Assembly: GCF_016808335.1 (NCBI RefSeq)
Contig: NC_053150.1
Location: 28,106,979-28,170,978, forward strand
Length of the DNA stretch: 64,000 nucleotides
Reading direction: 5' to 3'
DNA from: Panicum virgatum
Taxonomy: Eukaryota; Streptophyta; Magnoliopsida; Poales; Poaceae
Shown here piece after piece: positions 1 to 12,573 of this stretch. The translations under genes and the position numbers were made by a program. Below the pieces are notes generated by a model. It was not told the DNA's origin, searched no databases, and was given only the letters and a program-made list of their open reading frames with translations. The stretch's first letter is position 1. Each line of letters opens with the position of its first letter.

Positions 1-478
1 GCATGTCTCTAAGCATCTGCAACTGTAATATGTTTTGTAAAAACTGATAATAATTATAAATAATTAGTTGTTCAGAGCTTCCAGAGTTTGAACTCTGGCA
101 AGTTCCCTCCAATCTCAAGGAATAAAAAGGAAAACTTAGGTGGTGAGAAGCATAAGGTGATTGTGAAGGTGTACACACATACATATACTAGCATAAGCTA
201 ATGTTCTCTTGACTTGCTAATACACACATGCACAGGTGAGTTAGATATCAACCTACTAGAGATAAAGATAGAACCATTTCGCAAACTAGTATATCCTCCA
301 ACATCACCATGTTATTAGTCAAAATAGCAATTTGGAGTAATAATTAAGTAATATGTGTCTTACTAATCGATCAATGATGGGTCTTCTCGATCTCCTATTA
401 AGCGCGCTAGAGTGGCGAGAGCTACCTCACCCCCTAAACTTACCTTTCTAAAAAAATGGAAGATATGTGAAATAATTA
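1..478. other. Intergenic, no gene recognised
   Basis: AT-rich DNA without a convincing reading frame or RNA gene. It ends at the TTA target duplication of the MITE that follows. Confidence 0.6.
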
Positions 479-803
479 AGATCCTGTTTGGTTTTTTAAG
501 CAGCTATCACGTTGAATGCTCGGATGTCAATTCAAATGTTTGGATGTCAATTTAATATAAAATAATTCTATAAGTTCCAATTAGGATTCTAGATCGACGA
601 ATCTAATAAGTATAATTAATACACAATTACATATGATTACTATAGCAATTAGTGATCAAATTATGGACTAATTAGGGTTAATAAATCCGTCTCGTGACTA
701 AGTCACAACTAAATCAAATGTGTAATAAGTCTATGTTTAGTGCTCCTAATTGGTGTTTAAATGCAATGTAATGGGACTTAAGACTTAAAATACCAAACCG
801 CGG
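479..803. mobile_element. Tourist-like (PIF/Harbinger) MITE
   Basis: The 325-bp AT-rich element has imperfect inverted ends: TCCTGTTTGGTTTT on the left and AATACCAAACCGCGG on the right. A TTA trinucleotide lies just outside each end (476-478 and 804-806), as expected for PIF/Harbinger insertions. The interior holds the inverted pair GACGAATCTAATAAG (about 597) and AATAAATCCGTCTCG (about 679), typical of a common grass MITE family. It has no coding capacity. Confidence 0.7.
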
Positions 804-969
804 TTACACAAAAAGCAAGCTAAAAATTAATTATGATCGAAAGAACTTATATTTCTTAACTTGTGCACAAATCTCGACCAAATTCTAGTCACGATCGCGA
901 TATCGCTCAACCATGGCCAATACGACGCGGTTCAGCTGCGTGTCAACAGATGGAGATAGCTAGCTCTTG

Positions 970-1689
970 CTAGCTCTTGACTTCGCCATAGTATTGGTGG
1001 CCGTGCTTGGGGTAGGTGCAGCCGAGGCCAAACGGCAGCCACCCGCCGAACCCCCACAGGTTGTTGCGGCACTCCTTGATGGCGACGTCGCCGACCACCC
1101 TCCTCCCGGCGGTCGTCACGAGGACCACCTCCATGCTGCGCTCGAACACGAGCTGGCACCGCCCGTCGCCGCCGTCCTTCCGGCCGGACCAGGCCTCGGG
1201 CCACTGCTCGTCCCACACCACCACCCCGGTCATCACGTTCCCGTCGCACCCCCACTCTCAGGTCACCTTGGGCCCCACGGGCCACACGTTAAAGTTCGGC
1301 CGCGGCGCCGGGTCGAAGACGCTGATGTAGCTCTGGTACAGCGTCCTGCCGGGCTCCACGAAGTAGGGCATGATGTAGTTGTCGCAGTCGACGTACATCT
1401 CCGCCGCGAGGTGGTTCTCGATCCGGCAGTGGAACACGGTGATGTTCCCCGTCGGGTCGTCCCGGCGGGAGCACGGCCACTTGCGGCCGTTCTTGTCGTC
1501 GATGAAGCAGTCCTTGCGCGCGGCCGCGTTTTGCGGTCTCGCCTGGAGCTGGAGGCTCACCTGGTCGTGCGGGCGGCGGCGCTGATCGGCGGCCGACGGG
1601 AGAGGGGCAAGGACGGCTGCCGCGACAGCGCCCAGGACGGCGGCGCACAGCCGGCGGTCGAGGCCGGCTTGTTGGGATGTCTGCTTCAT
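970..1689 (-). pseudogene. Cysteine-rich secreted protein gene with in-frame stop
   Basis: One reading frame of 240 codons runs from an ATG at 1689 to a stop at 970, broken once by TGA at 1258-1260. The N-terminus (about 36 residues, alanine- and leucine-rich core ending near PSAADQ) looks like a signal peptide. The rest carries eight cysteines (motifs DCFIDD, WPCSRR, FHCRIE, VDCDN, WGCDGN, GRCQLV, KECRNN, GLGCTY), suggesting four disulfides in an apoplastic protein. The protein-like composition (W, Y, C, N, D) favours this strand over the histidine- and valine-rich open frame on the plus strand. I do not recognise the family. The single stop could be a recent C-to-T change (CGA to TGA) or a sequencing error, so the gene may be intact in relatives. 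Flanking DNA is AT-rich and offers no second exon. Confidence 0.55.
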
Positions 1690-2974
1690 CTTGGTTGTTG
1701 TTTATGAATGGTGTGCTGGGAATGTAGCTGCATACCGAATTTAACGTGGATGTTTTTTTTTTCTGACGTTGCAAAGTGAATTCAACATGGGTGTTGCCAG
1801 GGGCCAATTAAATGCAAAAGAACGTTTCATGGTTTTATTTACTAGCATAGACGTACGTACGGCACATACGTGATTTAAAATACCTATTTAGCTTTTAATT
1901 TGAAAATACATTGAATGATATATAAATTAAATTAATATTTTCAAATCTAAAAAACATGTACCATGATGTACGTCACTATTATCTCATAGCTTAGATCCAT
2001 ACGAACCTATTGCAACAGAAACTGAGATAGCTAAAATAACTAAACAGTTGAGGTTGAAGGACATAGGGACAGGGTTTTAAATGTTATTAACTCTATACTT
2101 TGGACCTTAGTAGAAGTTTTGGCAAGACACATTGAATAGTGGTCATGAAATTGAGAAAAATCTTGAGTTAGTTATGCAAAAAGTTTACGTTCAACTGGAT
2201 TTCAGGGTTCAATATCTTTAGGGAATTTTGTAAAACTACTAAAACTCATACCATAGGATTCTATTTTAGATTTTCCTTAGAAGCTTATTTGCAACTGACC
2301 TTATCCTTTATCCATGGATTATGCCGCGGATGGGAGGCGCACGAGAGGGAGGAGACCATGGGGAGTCCGTTTGTGTGGCTTTGCGCCCCTCGTGCTTTCT
2401 CCAGCTAATTGGTGCTCGAGCAACAACTCCATTGTGGAGCTCGAGCAACCGTCGCCTCCTAGTCTGCCACCAAGCCCAATAGAGATGGAGAGGGAAACGC
2501 GGCTACGCGCACCGATGTTTGGCACGCCACACCACCTCCACCGATGTAAGACGCATGCTGCTCTCATGAGCACGAGCGCCTGCCCTCCGCTGGGGCAACC
2601 GTGAGACGCACGCCGTGGGCCCCTATGAAGGCCATGGCCTCCTCTTACGCCGCGAGGCCAAGTGCCTAGGTATCGTTGGCCATGTGGTCGGCGGCGCAAG
2701 CCTCGTCTTAGCTTGTTGGCTCTCAGTGCGTTCACGGACGAACGAAGGAGGCGGCCACAGGTAGCCCAGCTTTGGTGGCAGCAGCGTTGGCCGATGAAGG
2801 CGGGGACGCGCGCCGCAAGAGCTGGATGGAGGGGACCGGGGATGGTGGCGTGGCGGTGGAGGTCGCGCGGAGGAAGGAAAACCCAAGGAGTGGCGGTACC
2901 GGCGGGGCTCGAGGCCGTGTGAAGGAGAGGGGAGGGAGAAGGAAAAGGCAGTCGTTGGCTGGGGTGAGCGAGTG
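1690..2974. other. Intergenic; GC-rich block without recognised gene
   Basis: 1690-2310 is AT-rich with nothing recognised. 2311-2960 is abruptly GC-rich and open in several frames, but the frames translate to arginine- and proline-rich strings without domain character. It may be a fragment of an LTR or leader of an old element. Confidence 0.5.
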
Positions 2975-4633
2975 TGTAACAGAATCGCCGAAATTAAACT
3001 AGTTTAAGTACGCTAATTATCATCTTAATAATTAATTAAGTCACCACGCACTTAAAATAGTGTAATATATCAGTCTGTCAATAAATCCCGATTAAACTAC
3101 TATACTTTAGGATCACAATATGCACTGGAAGACTCGCACGAATAGCACATGTGATACAAGCATACATGGATTCTAAAATTAATTTACAACACTGATTTTG
3201 CATAAAGGTTTCGAATTACAAACGACAGAGTTCAAACGCAACGGAAATTGAAAATAGAGTTCAGTTTAAAACACAATAGCTACGGACGACGATACAAAGT
3301 GAGCTTCACATCTTGCCCACCAATGTGCCGCTAACCTGCACGAACTTCACAGAGAAGATGGGACCCACTCAACGGTCCAACCATCAGGTAGAGGATGACC
3401 AGTCCAAGACGCACAGATCTTCTCAAAGTCAGCAGGAACACGACCTGCTCATAAGAGTTACAACCACAACCCTGGGTATTCTAATACTTGCAAGGCTTAC
3501 CCATCTAATGGTATTTACTTAGCCGACTCCTAACATGTAAAGCTTTTTGGCTGTTGGTTTTGTTTTGCTGGAAAGCTTCTAATCGTTGATCCTTACTTTC
3601 AATATTTTAGCCAGATTTAATGTACCAAGTACCACTAGATTTGCATAACTATCTCGAGCAAACATGGTGTAACTTATTAATTCCCCAAGAACAACTTAGA
3701 CAACATTATCATTTTGTTTCCATTCCAAACCATTACTATGATGCGACAAAAGGCTCTCGTATCTGCTAGTCACGGCGAATCGATCCGATATAACCTTCCA
3801 AGATGGACCTGATAACTATTTGAAGGATCGGACATTGGTCCTCATTGTTCCCATCATCACCCCGACATCTAAATCACACCTGCCAAAACCCAAGTGAGGA
3901 GCCCCACACGGCGAACACCAAGTGAACCCGAGGGTGACTATAACACCCGCCATCATGTCACCCCTAGTGTAGAAGGTCGCGATTCAAAGTATCGTTGCAA
4001 ATTAGTTATTTAGCTTACCGATTTTGACTACCTCCTACTTACGGAATGTGGTTAGTACTGTTCAATCCTCGATCAACAATGCCAACAATGGTATGGTCCT
4101 CAATCGACATAGGCGGAGGCTCACTTTCCATCCATTTCATATTCCTACCCAAAATTCATCTCTGCCTGGTCTCTATTTTTCTTTCCTCATTAAATTATTT
4201 CTCACCAACTTGATCATAGGAAATAAACCCTATATCTCACGAGTGACAAAAAATCACTCGACTTCTACCTATTCCTAATTAAGAATGGCCGCACTAACAA
4301 CCTACTCATACTAGTAGATTGACTGAGGGAACCTAGGGATTATGCATCTGAGGTTTCAATCAACTCCTAGAAACCTAATGCACAAATACTTAATTAAGAA
4401 CATTACATAATTCTAAAAGTAGGGGTTATGCTCCGGGGCTTGCCTTACAGGTCAGTGGGGTTAGCTGCTTCTCCCGAAACTAGCTCAACTGCTTCTTCGT
4501 CCTGCTGCTCTCCCGCCTGCTGCTCCTGGACCGGCTCCGCGACCAACTCGTAGACTATGTCGTTTGCGGCATCTACACGAATGAATGGATGCCATGCAAG
4601 AGTTAGAACAACTGTGCGACGAAGAGATCCATG
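2975..4633 (-). mobile_element. Long LTR remnant, left part (outermost level)
   Basis: Begins TGTAACAG. Together with 7387-8841 and 24768-25235 (which ends GGGTGTTACT, the near-complement of TGTAACA) it forms one interrupted sequence of about 3.57 kb. That is close to the 3.1-3.5 kb LTRs of the inner chromovirus, and the gross layout is similar: AT-rich start, GC-rich body. No PBS, polypurine tract or matching TSD was found at either edge, so a solo or truncated LTR is likely. The orientation is inferred. The short open frames here are not genes. Confidence 0.45.
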
Positions 4634-5060
4634 TGTCGATATTTTTACCGCTCGCCTACATTGGGATGCCCTAAGGTAGGAGATTGTTGGGAGCAGATTG
4701 CCGAATCTGGAACTTGAAGGTAAACGCAAGGACACAAGACACAAATTTAGACAGGTTCAAGCCGCCGGAATAGCGTAATACCCTACGTCCTGTGTAGCGG
4801 TTTGGTATATTGCGCCCTACGCTGGGGTGTTGTGTTCTGTTGAAAAATCTAGCTATCTGTTGATTCATACCGATCTAGGTACATCGCTCTCCTTCATATA
4901 GTCCAGGGGGTGGAATTCTAGTCGGTTTACAAGGCACGAGTCCTAGGAGGATTACAAAGTAGAGTTCTAGTTGGAGTCTGGTTTCTTCCTTTCTTGTGTG
5001 TATCCGGAATCTTCCTCACATCTATACGGTGTGCACAGTCCCGTGGGCCCGGGTCTGACA
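4634..5060 (-). repeat. 3' LTR of non-autonomous gypsy element
   Basis: Direct repeat of 6969-7386, ending TCTGACA on the plus strand. It has about 10 bases (CTACGCTGGGG region) that the other copy lacks, plus scattered substitutions, so the insertion is not recent. Confidence 0.9.
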
Positions 5061-5486
5061 AGCCCAGAGCTCTTCGTAGCCGAGTACTGTAGACGTCGAG
5101 TACTTCTGAAGTCATCTTTGAATACTTCGAGTGCTCTGTCGAGTGCTTCGAGTGATCTTCCGAGTACTTCCGGCTGCATCGAGGCTGTGAGATGCTCAAG
5201 CCCCGAAAGTCTTCTTTTATATGGTGCACGATAAACTCGCGCTCCATATGGAGTAGCCCCTGAGCCTTAGATGAATCGCAGAATCAGACTGAGGGTCAAA
5301 TCAGTCTTCAGTCTTCTTGTCTTTATCTTCCAAAAATTTGAAAAATAAGCGTCGATGACACGTGTCCCGCAGCCCCCGAGCCTTGAATCCAAATTCCGAG
5401 ATTTGGAATAAAGGATCCAAAAGTCATGGCACGTAGTGTAGAATTGCCTCCGGTCTTCACATGAGTCAGCATCGAGTAGATTTGTG

Positions 5487-5628
5487 GCATCCAGCCCCCG
5501 AGCTTACGAGCTAGGCGAGCCAAAGAAGTCACGTCAAATAGTTTTTGGTGTTCAGCCGCATCCAGCCCCCGAGCTTACGAGCTAGGCGAGCCAAAGAAGT
5601 CACGTCAAATAGTTTTTGGTGTTCAGCC
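5487..5628. repeat. 71-bp tandem duplication
   Basis: Units 5487-5557 and 5558-5628 are identical by eye, both starting GCATCCAGCCCCCGAGC. The duplication lies inside the non-autonomous gypsy element and is younger than the element itself. Confidence 0.9.
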
Positions 5629-6948
5629 ATCGAGCTTGAGAGAAGGATGTGGCAGCAGCATGCTCCAAGTCCGATCTCCTGTGCAACAAACATAAAAATA
5701 TGTTGTAAAATGATATACATGAGATTCTAGCATTACAGAAAATGCTCCTAAAAGAACGGGAGATAATCCCAGCATTAAAGAATGCATATAAAATTTTTTC
5801 GTGTCTTGCTCTAGCTAGGCCATGTAATTTCCCCGAGCAGTTAGCCTAACTTTTAAGCACCTGATCCCTGATAGCCGTAGTCCATAGCGCAGGGAACGTG
5901 GCCACATGCACGCGTAGGAACATAGGCGTACAGAAGAGTCGAGGTTGGCGTATGCTCCTCGAGTACTTTAGCAACTATTGAGAGGAGACAGCGAAAACAA
6001 AGAAGAAGTCGACAAAGCGACAAATAAAATGCGCAGCGCGCATAAACCACTTGTTGAGAGTGCGGGTTGCGGACAAAAAAGTCGGCAAAAATGCGGGGTG
6101 CGCACAAAAAAGTAGGCAAGAGTGCGAGTTGCGCACAAAGCAGTCGATATGGTGTAGCCCCCGAGCATAACTTCGGTCGAGAGGCGTACCCCAAAATATA
6201 TAGTCGATCTTGTGAAAAAACAAGTCGAAAAAGATACAAATGACTTAGCTTGATTGATGCCGACTAGTCGGAGTTGAATCCGACTAGTTATTGATGGTGC
6301 AAGGCCTGCTCTCGATAGGTTTTTTAATCTAGACAAGTGGTCGAAGTAGTCGATGCTGCGTTTAGTCGAAGTAGTCGACGGTGATTGTTGACGTTGCCGA
6401 GTAGTCGAAGTAGTCGCCGCTTGATCCCTGCTGGTAGCCTTCATGTAGTTTTTGGAGCTGTTGTTATGCGCACACCAATTATCAAGAGCTATTAAGCCTC
6501 CTGGTAGCCTGGCGTGTGCGTGTAGCGAAGCTATAGCAAATTGAATTTCCAACGTATCGAAGAGTGTGAGCTGCAATTCACTCCTGACCTCACGTGCAGA
6601 GCCTTGCTTCCTTTATCTTCAATCGAGAAACAGACTTTGACTTTGGTTGCAGGTGCCGCCTCACACGGTCACACCTTCCTTCCTTGGGCTCGAACTCGGG
6701 CAATCAGCCCCGCGCAGAAACAATAGAAGATAGATTCTGCGGGACCTGCCCCAAGTTGGACCAGCAGCAGATTGGAGCAAATTGGATTCTTCTCCGCTTC
6801 GGATTATGTTGCGCAAAGATCGAAATTTGCCTTGCACTCGATGGAGGAGCACGATGGGATGCCGCCTGATTCGGACGATCACATTGCGCCGAGTAGATTG
6901 ATTTTGAAGATGAGGTCCTTCAACCTCTCCCAATGATCGCAACGATCG

Positions 6949-6966
6949 GCCCCATGGTGTGCGCCA
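6949..6966 (-). other. Primer-binding site, TGGCGC type
   Basis: On the minus strand, TGGCGCACACCATGGGG starts two bases after the LTR end. It fits a tRNA 3' end (CCA complement TGG) and sets the element's 5' side at the right. Confidence 0.75.
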
Positions 6967-6968
6967 AC

Positions 6969-7386
6969 TGTCGGTATTTTTACCGCTCGCCTACCTTGGG
7001 ATACCCTAAGGTAAGAAATTGATAAGAGCAGATCCCCGAATCTGAAATTTGAAGGTAAATGCAAGAACACAAGACACAAATTTAGACAGGTTCGGGCCGC
7101 CGGAATAGCGTAATACCCTACGTTCTGTGTAGGAGTTTGGTATATTACGCCAGTGTTGTGCTCTGTTGAGCAATCTAGCTATCTGTTGGTTCATACCGAT
7201 CTAGGTACACCGCCATCCTTTACATAGTCCAGGGAGTGGAATTCTAGTCGGTTTACAAGGCACGAGTCTTAGGCGGATTACAAAGTAGAGTTCTAGTTGG
7301 AGTCCGGTTTCGTCCTTCCTTGTGTGTATCCGGAGTCTTCCTCACATCTATGCGGTGTGCACAGTCCCATGGGCCCGGATCTGACA
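6969..7386 (-). repeat. 5' LTR of non-autonomous gypsy element
   Basis: Copy of 4634-5060 with TG...CA ends. The TSD CCATG follows at 7387-7391. Confidence 0.9.
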
Positions 7387-8841
7387 CCATGAGTGCTCAT
7401 GATGCGATGCAGTGCGATGCAAATGCAATGCAATTAAAGAAACATACAAGACTAACACGCATTTACAGAGTAACCACAACAAACAAGGCTATAACTGAAT
7501 GGTTTGGTGCGTGGGTTCAGATTTCAACTCATTTTAGCCTGAAGTGTTTTCTTCAATTAAAATCTACTAAACTCACTTAGAAAGATTAAACATAAACCTA
7601 GAGCAAAAAGAAGTAAGCTATGGAATTTAGTTACTATCCAGCAAATATAAGCAAGGCATATAAAAACAAGCAACAAACTGGTCCTAACAGGGTTAGCATA
7701 ATTTACACAGGAAACACTTTTTTTGTTGATATTACACATGCAGAAAAGAATTAACTAGCAACAATTATAAAGGAAAAAACTCTAATTAAAAGCAAAACGT
7801 AACTTGGACATGATCTAGCAACAAAACTTTACAAGAGTAACATGATATTGTTAAGGCATGCCACAGATTTTTTTTCCAACATTTATTGATGGTAGAAAGT
7901 ATTTATTTTAGCCCTAGCAACATAAACTGAACACAACCAGGTCTACACAATTGTGCACAGCATCAGGACATGAAATTTATACAGTGGATTACACATGCAA
8001 AGATTAGGCTATTGCATGACTTTCATGATTTTTGGATTTACAGAATTGCAGATATTAAATAAACAAGATTAAGCACAAAATAAATTCTAGCAGGAAAAAA
8101 CGGACATTAAACATGCATGAGTATTTTTCCTTAGAAAATCTAGATCTAACTAAACTAACCAAATTTACTTTGCATTTTTAGCATTTTTCCGTATTTTTTT
8201 ATGAACTTTACAAGATCCTAGCCAAATTAAGTAATTTTTGGAAACCCTAAACAGTCCCTAACCCGTGGGTCCCATGAGTCAGGGAGAGGAGGAGGAGGAG
8301 GAGGATGAGGGGCTTGGCTTGCCAGCCCGCACACCATGGCCATGGCCGGCTCGGCCAGGCATGGCGGCGGCGGTGGCGTTCCGCCGGCGTAGCCAGCTAG
8401 CGGCGACGCATGGCCGGCCCACGGCCAGCGCAGCCCAGCAAGGCCGGCGTGTGTGGCGGCGTGGCAAGGGCCTCTGAAGGGGCAACCTGTGACGGTGCGG
8501 CGGCGGCGTTTTGACGGCGGCGGCGCGAGGAACGGAGGGAAAAGAGGCTGGGGAGAAAGAGGGAGCCTCAGAGAAGCTCACCACGGGCTCGATTTGGGTG
8601 GAGGGATGCCGGAAGGAGGAGGTCGATGTGAGGGGGCGGAGCTCCGGTGAGGCTCCAAGGGTGGACGGCAATGGGGAGGGCGATTCTAGCCCAGGAAGAG
8701 GCCAGTCGGCCTGCATATGCTTGGAGGAGGTGGAGGACAAGGTGGCAGGGCTCAAGGGCACGCAGAATCTAGGCGGGGCGGCGAGGGTTTGCCAGCGCGA
8801 CGCTGGTGGCAGCTCTGCCCCCTGCTGTAGAGTCGAGATGG
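7387..8841 (-). mobile_element. Long LTR remnant, middle part
   Basis: Continues the outer LTR between two inserted elements. It is AT-rich to about 8230, then GC-rich with a GAGGAGGAGGAGGAGGA purine run at 8287. This mirrors the AT-rich then GC-rich layout of the inner chromovirus LTRs. The open frames at 8265-8850 are low-complexity and not taken as genes. Confidence 0.45.
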
Positions 8842-9411
8842 CGGACTAGAGGGGGGTGAATAGTCCTTTCTAAAACTAATTGCGTTGTCTAACCAAAACT
8901 TATGCGGAATTGAAACTATTCGCTTAGCCAAGACTTCACCCCTCTAACTATAACTCTAAGGCACATCCAAAAGATCCTACACAAAGCAAAAAGAGTGCCG
9001 GGCTAGATAGAGCTCACCTACATAATTCTAATTTGCAAGGCCACACAAAGCCTATGCAACTAGTACTCAAACAACCGGGGAGCTCCTACACATACTAGTA
9101 TGCAAAGTTTACAAAAATCTAAGCACAACTAGTAGTTCTTAAAAGTAAGAGCTCAAAATTACTTAGCTACACAAACTAAGTGACTAACCAGGCTACCCAA
9201 GCCAATTAGTCACGCAAGAGTGCTACTTCTATGCCACACAAGCAAGGAAGGAAACTAGCAGGCTAACTAATTAAAAGAGCAACTACACAAGCACAAGATA
9301 TATATGAATGTAAATACAAGACTTGTGATTTGGAGAATGCAAACCACCGAGAAGAGTAGACAAAGTTGACACGGTGATTTTTATCCCGAGGTTCACTTGG
9401 TTGCCACCAAG

Positions 9412-12400
9412 TGAAGCGTCCCCTCAAAAGAGAAGACTTAAAAGTGCTACAATATCAGTCCCAGGAGGCTGATAACACTTTTATTACATCAGTTGGTACA
9501 TAACCGTACAACTCTTCGCGGAAGTGGGCAGTGAAGCGTCACTATCACGAGGATAACAACCCACACCCACACAACGATATTAATTACGAAAAGGGATCAT
9601 CAGAGTCTTGCTCCATGCGGAACCTCCTGCGGGTGACCCTAATCACAGGCAAGGTTGGGTGCAGGACGGTACCCCTACTCAGTGTCGTCAGGAACGAAGT
9701 CTGGATCTTCCTCTGTAAAAATTAAGAATGGGGTGAGTACAAACGTACTCAGCAAGTCCAACCACACCCACGGAGGGGGTATAAACAGAGTATAATGCAC
9801 AGGGTAAATCAAGGATAAGGCTAGGGTTTAATTTGCGGAAAGCGAATTTTTATGTAGGGGTTCATTTGAAAGAAAGGATTTTCAAAGAAAGTTTTCTTTA
9901 TACCGAATAACACATAATGTTAGCCCACACAGGACCCAAATTTTAAGTTGCTACCGGACTCCTCATCCGCCGTAGCACACAGCACAACTGCCGGACACAT
10001 TCCCAAAATGACTCACGCCAACCCATCCCAAAATAAACACTAGTTATGTTACCACACCGTAACTCGCCCAGTACCGTGGGCACGGCTATTCGAATAGATT
10101 TTAACTCTGCAGAGGTGTGCAACTTTACCCACAAGCGGGGTACCACAACTCGATCACCGTAGTGTCGGTGCAGATCCCAACAAAGCCATTACCCACCTTA
10201 GCTAGACCTGACTAGCCATCACGGGATCCACCAAGGGGTCATTGACCTATCACAGAGGTTTTAACCGGGGCATAAGTCACACAGAGCTAATCCCTTCTCC
10301 TTGATCACCCATTGCTCTCAACTCTCCTGATGGCTATCCAACTGTGTTTTTAGCAGGCAAAACATATGCAATTTTGTAAAACAGGCCAATAGGTTGTGTT
10401 TATAAAAAAATTTGGGACAAAACATGCATCAAAGGGCGGGATTGAACTTGCCGTCTTCAAAGCCTTCCGGGAAGTCCTGCTCGAGGTACTGTCGCTCGTC
10501 GATGGGTTCTCCCTCGTTCACACCGTGATCTACGGCGCATACAAACAAACACACAATCAAGAAAAGAAATAAAAGTTTTATTGTTGAGCTCGAATCGAAA
10601 ACAATTAAGATATGGAGATAGGAGTAATATTTTAGGGCGGTTTCCTAATGGCATGGCCCAAACTATATTAGGAATGGCATGGTAAAGTTTCAAGTCGATC
10701 GGGAGTTGTTTGGCGCATGAAATGATATGTTACAGGGAGGTTTAGTGGTTAGACCGGGACTCAAGGGCCTATTTATAAATATTTCCAAGAGTGGAAGGGT
10801 TTAATCGTAATTTCTGGAAATATCCGGGGCATACAAAAAAGGTGTAGGGGCTTATTTAAAAATATGTTTATATGGGAAATGATTTATTTTGGATTATAAC
10901 ACAAGGAAGGGCTAGATTTGCAAAAGAGGCTAATAGGATGGGGGCTCTTTATAGATTAGAGGAAAGGGGAGGGGGGTTTTTTTGGCAAAAGTGCCCCCCT
11001 TCTTCCTCCTCAGACGCAGAACAGAGGAGGGGAAGCAGTGCGGCGCAGGCAGTCGGGGCCAGCGGCTCTGGGGGTCGGCGGCGGTCATGGGGAGGGAGAA
11101 AAGGGGGAGGAGGCCATGGGGAACCTGCTCCCCGCCTCGATTTGGGCCGGGGTGCAGCGAGACGGTGGCGCCACGGAGGCCGGCAGGTGGCGGGCGGTGG
11201 CACTGTGGCGGCGGCGTTGTGGTGCGCGGCGGCGGCCAGGGAGTGGGGGAGAAGGGAGAGGAGGAGGAGGGGATCCCGGTGCGCCCCCTACCTTGGGCCG
11301 GGGTGGCTTGTGGATGGTCCTCCACGGCGATGGGTGACAGCGGGCCGAGGAACGCGCGGCGGCGGCGCTACGGAGCTAGGAGAGAGCTGCGCGGTGGTGG
11401 AGGTGGTTTGCGGTGGTGATGGGTGACGCGAGGGGCCTCTTATAGACCGGGGAAGGCGGTGGAGAGGGCGAGGCGGTGGTGGCGGCCGACGAGCCTCGCA
11501 TGCAACATTAATGGTGTTTGGGGCTGGCTCGGCGCTGCGCTGCTCGAGCGTCGAGGCGAGCAGTGGGGTGTGGTGGTGTGTAGCGGGGACGGCGGTAGCT
11601 AGGGTGCTCGGGGGGGTCGACGTGTGGTGGGCGTACGAGCTCTGGTCGCCGTGCGTGCGTGCGCCACGGCGGCGGCGCTATGCCGGGCGGCGCGGCGCTT
11701 GACGACGGGCGGCGCGGCGCGTAGTTCACGTGGGAGGGACGCTTGCGCGTGGCATGGCAGGGAAGCAGTGCGCGCGTGCGGTCGGCGGTAATGGCGGGCA
11801 CTGTGCATGGCTCTGTTCGCGGCGTTCGCGGCGAGCATGAGCGTCGAGGCGAGCGGGGGCACTGGTGCGCGCAGAGGTGGGGAAGGCGGCGGCCGGGATG
11901 CGCGCGCGCGGGCGAGCGGCGAGCTGCTGCGGCTGCGGACGTCGCAGCGGGTGACGCGGCGGGTGGAGCATGCGCGCGCGCATGCGTGTGCAGCAGCGCT
12001 CGCGCAGTGGGGCAGGAGGCGCATTGGCGGTGCTTGGCGTGGCGGGTGCGCGGGCCATGGGGAGCACGGCGCACGGGGCGAGCGAGCAGGGGGTCGGGGC
12101 GTGCGCGCGTGGAGGCGGCCGGTGGCGGGCCGAGCGGCGCTCGGGGGCGCGCGGTGCGCGGCAGCGAAGGGAGGGAGGAAGCGGAGAGAGAGGGAGGGAG
12201 AAAAAAAGGAAAAAGGAAAAGAAAAAGAAGAAAAGGAGAAAAAGAAAAAGAAAAAATGGAAAGAGAGAGAGAACGAGCGGAAATTTCAGCGACAACCACG
12301 GCGGTGTCGGGCACGCGTGCACTGTCGGGCACGACGCGCGGGACGAGGGCGAACAGGGAGACGGGACAGCGGTGGGTTCGGCTGTCGGGACCGGTTTCTC

Positions 12401-12499
12401 AGGGAATCAGGAGATCGGGCGGAAAAGGTCTGAGCTCAACGAGAATTATTATTATATTTAGTGCATGATTTATTTGGTAAATTTTTTCGGGACGTCACA
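9412..12499 (-). repeat. 3' LTR of the chromovirus (3088 bp)
   Basis: Copy of 19310-22812. It lacks 379 bp present in the other LTR between two TGGCTATC octamers, and a second segment of about 50 bp near 10490. It contains a long homopurine run at about 12166-12275 (plus strand). The high-GC half (11000-12420) is open in many frames without coding character. Confidence 0.92.
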
Positions 12500-12513
12500 A
12501 ACCTACCCCACTT
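12500..12513 (-). other. Polypurine tract of the chromovirus
   Basis: On the minus strand AAGTGGGGTAGGTT directly precedes the 3' LTR start TGTGACG, the expected place for the plus-strand primer. Confidence 0.7.
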
Positions 12514-12573
12514 AAAATGAATCTCGTCCTCGAGATTCGGCTGGCTCCTAAACAGATGGGGAAATTCCTTCCT

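Larger units (their letters stand above)
4634..7386 (-). mobile_element. Non-autonomous gypsy-type LTR retrotransposon
   Basis: Two LTRs of 427 and 418 bp bound a 1.9-kb interior that encodes no gag or pol. On the minus strand the LTRs begin TGTCAGA and end CCGACA. The element is flanked by a perfect 5-bp TSD CCATG (4629-4633 and 7387-7391). A primer-binding site starting TGGCGC lies two bases inside the right LTR, which gives the orientation. The interior consists of GAGTACT/TCGAAGTAGTCG-rich repeats, including a 71-bp tandem duplication and a GTGCGCACAAAAAAGT-type array near 6058-6140. It needs proteins from an autonomous relative to move. Confidence 0.9.

Noticed and set aside
967..1707. 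246-codon plus-strand frame over the cysteine-rich gene
   Set aside because: Composition (H, V, R, P rich) is that of an antisense shadow; the minus strand has signal peptide, cysteines and balanced composition.
5968..6576. 202-codon minus-strand frame in the small gypsy element
   Set aside because: It lies across simple repeats (GCGCACAAA, AGTAGTCGA) and has no gag- or pol-like motif.
11508..12468. Overlapping frames on both strands of the 3' LTR
   Set aside because: All are low-complexity and not conserved with the other LTR.
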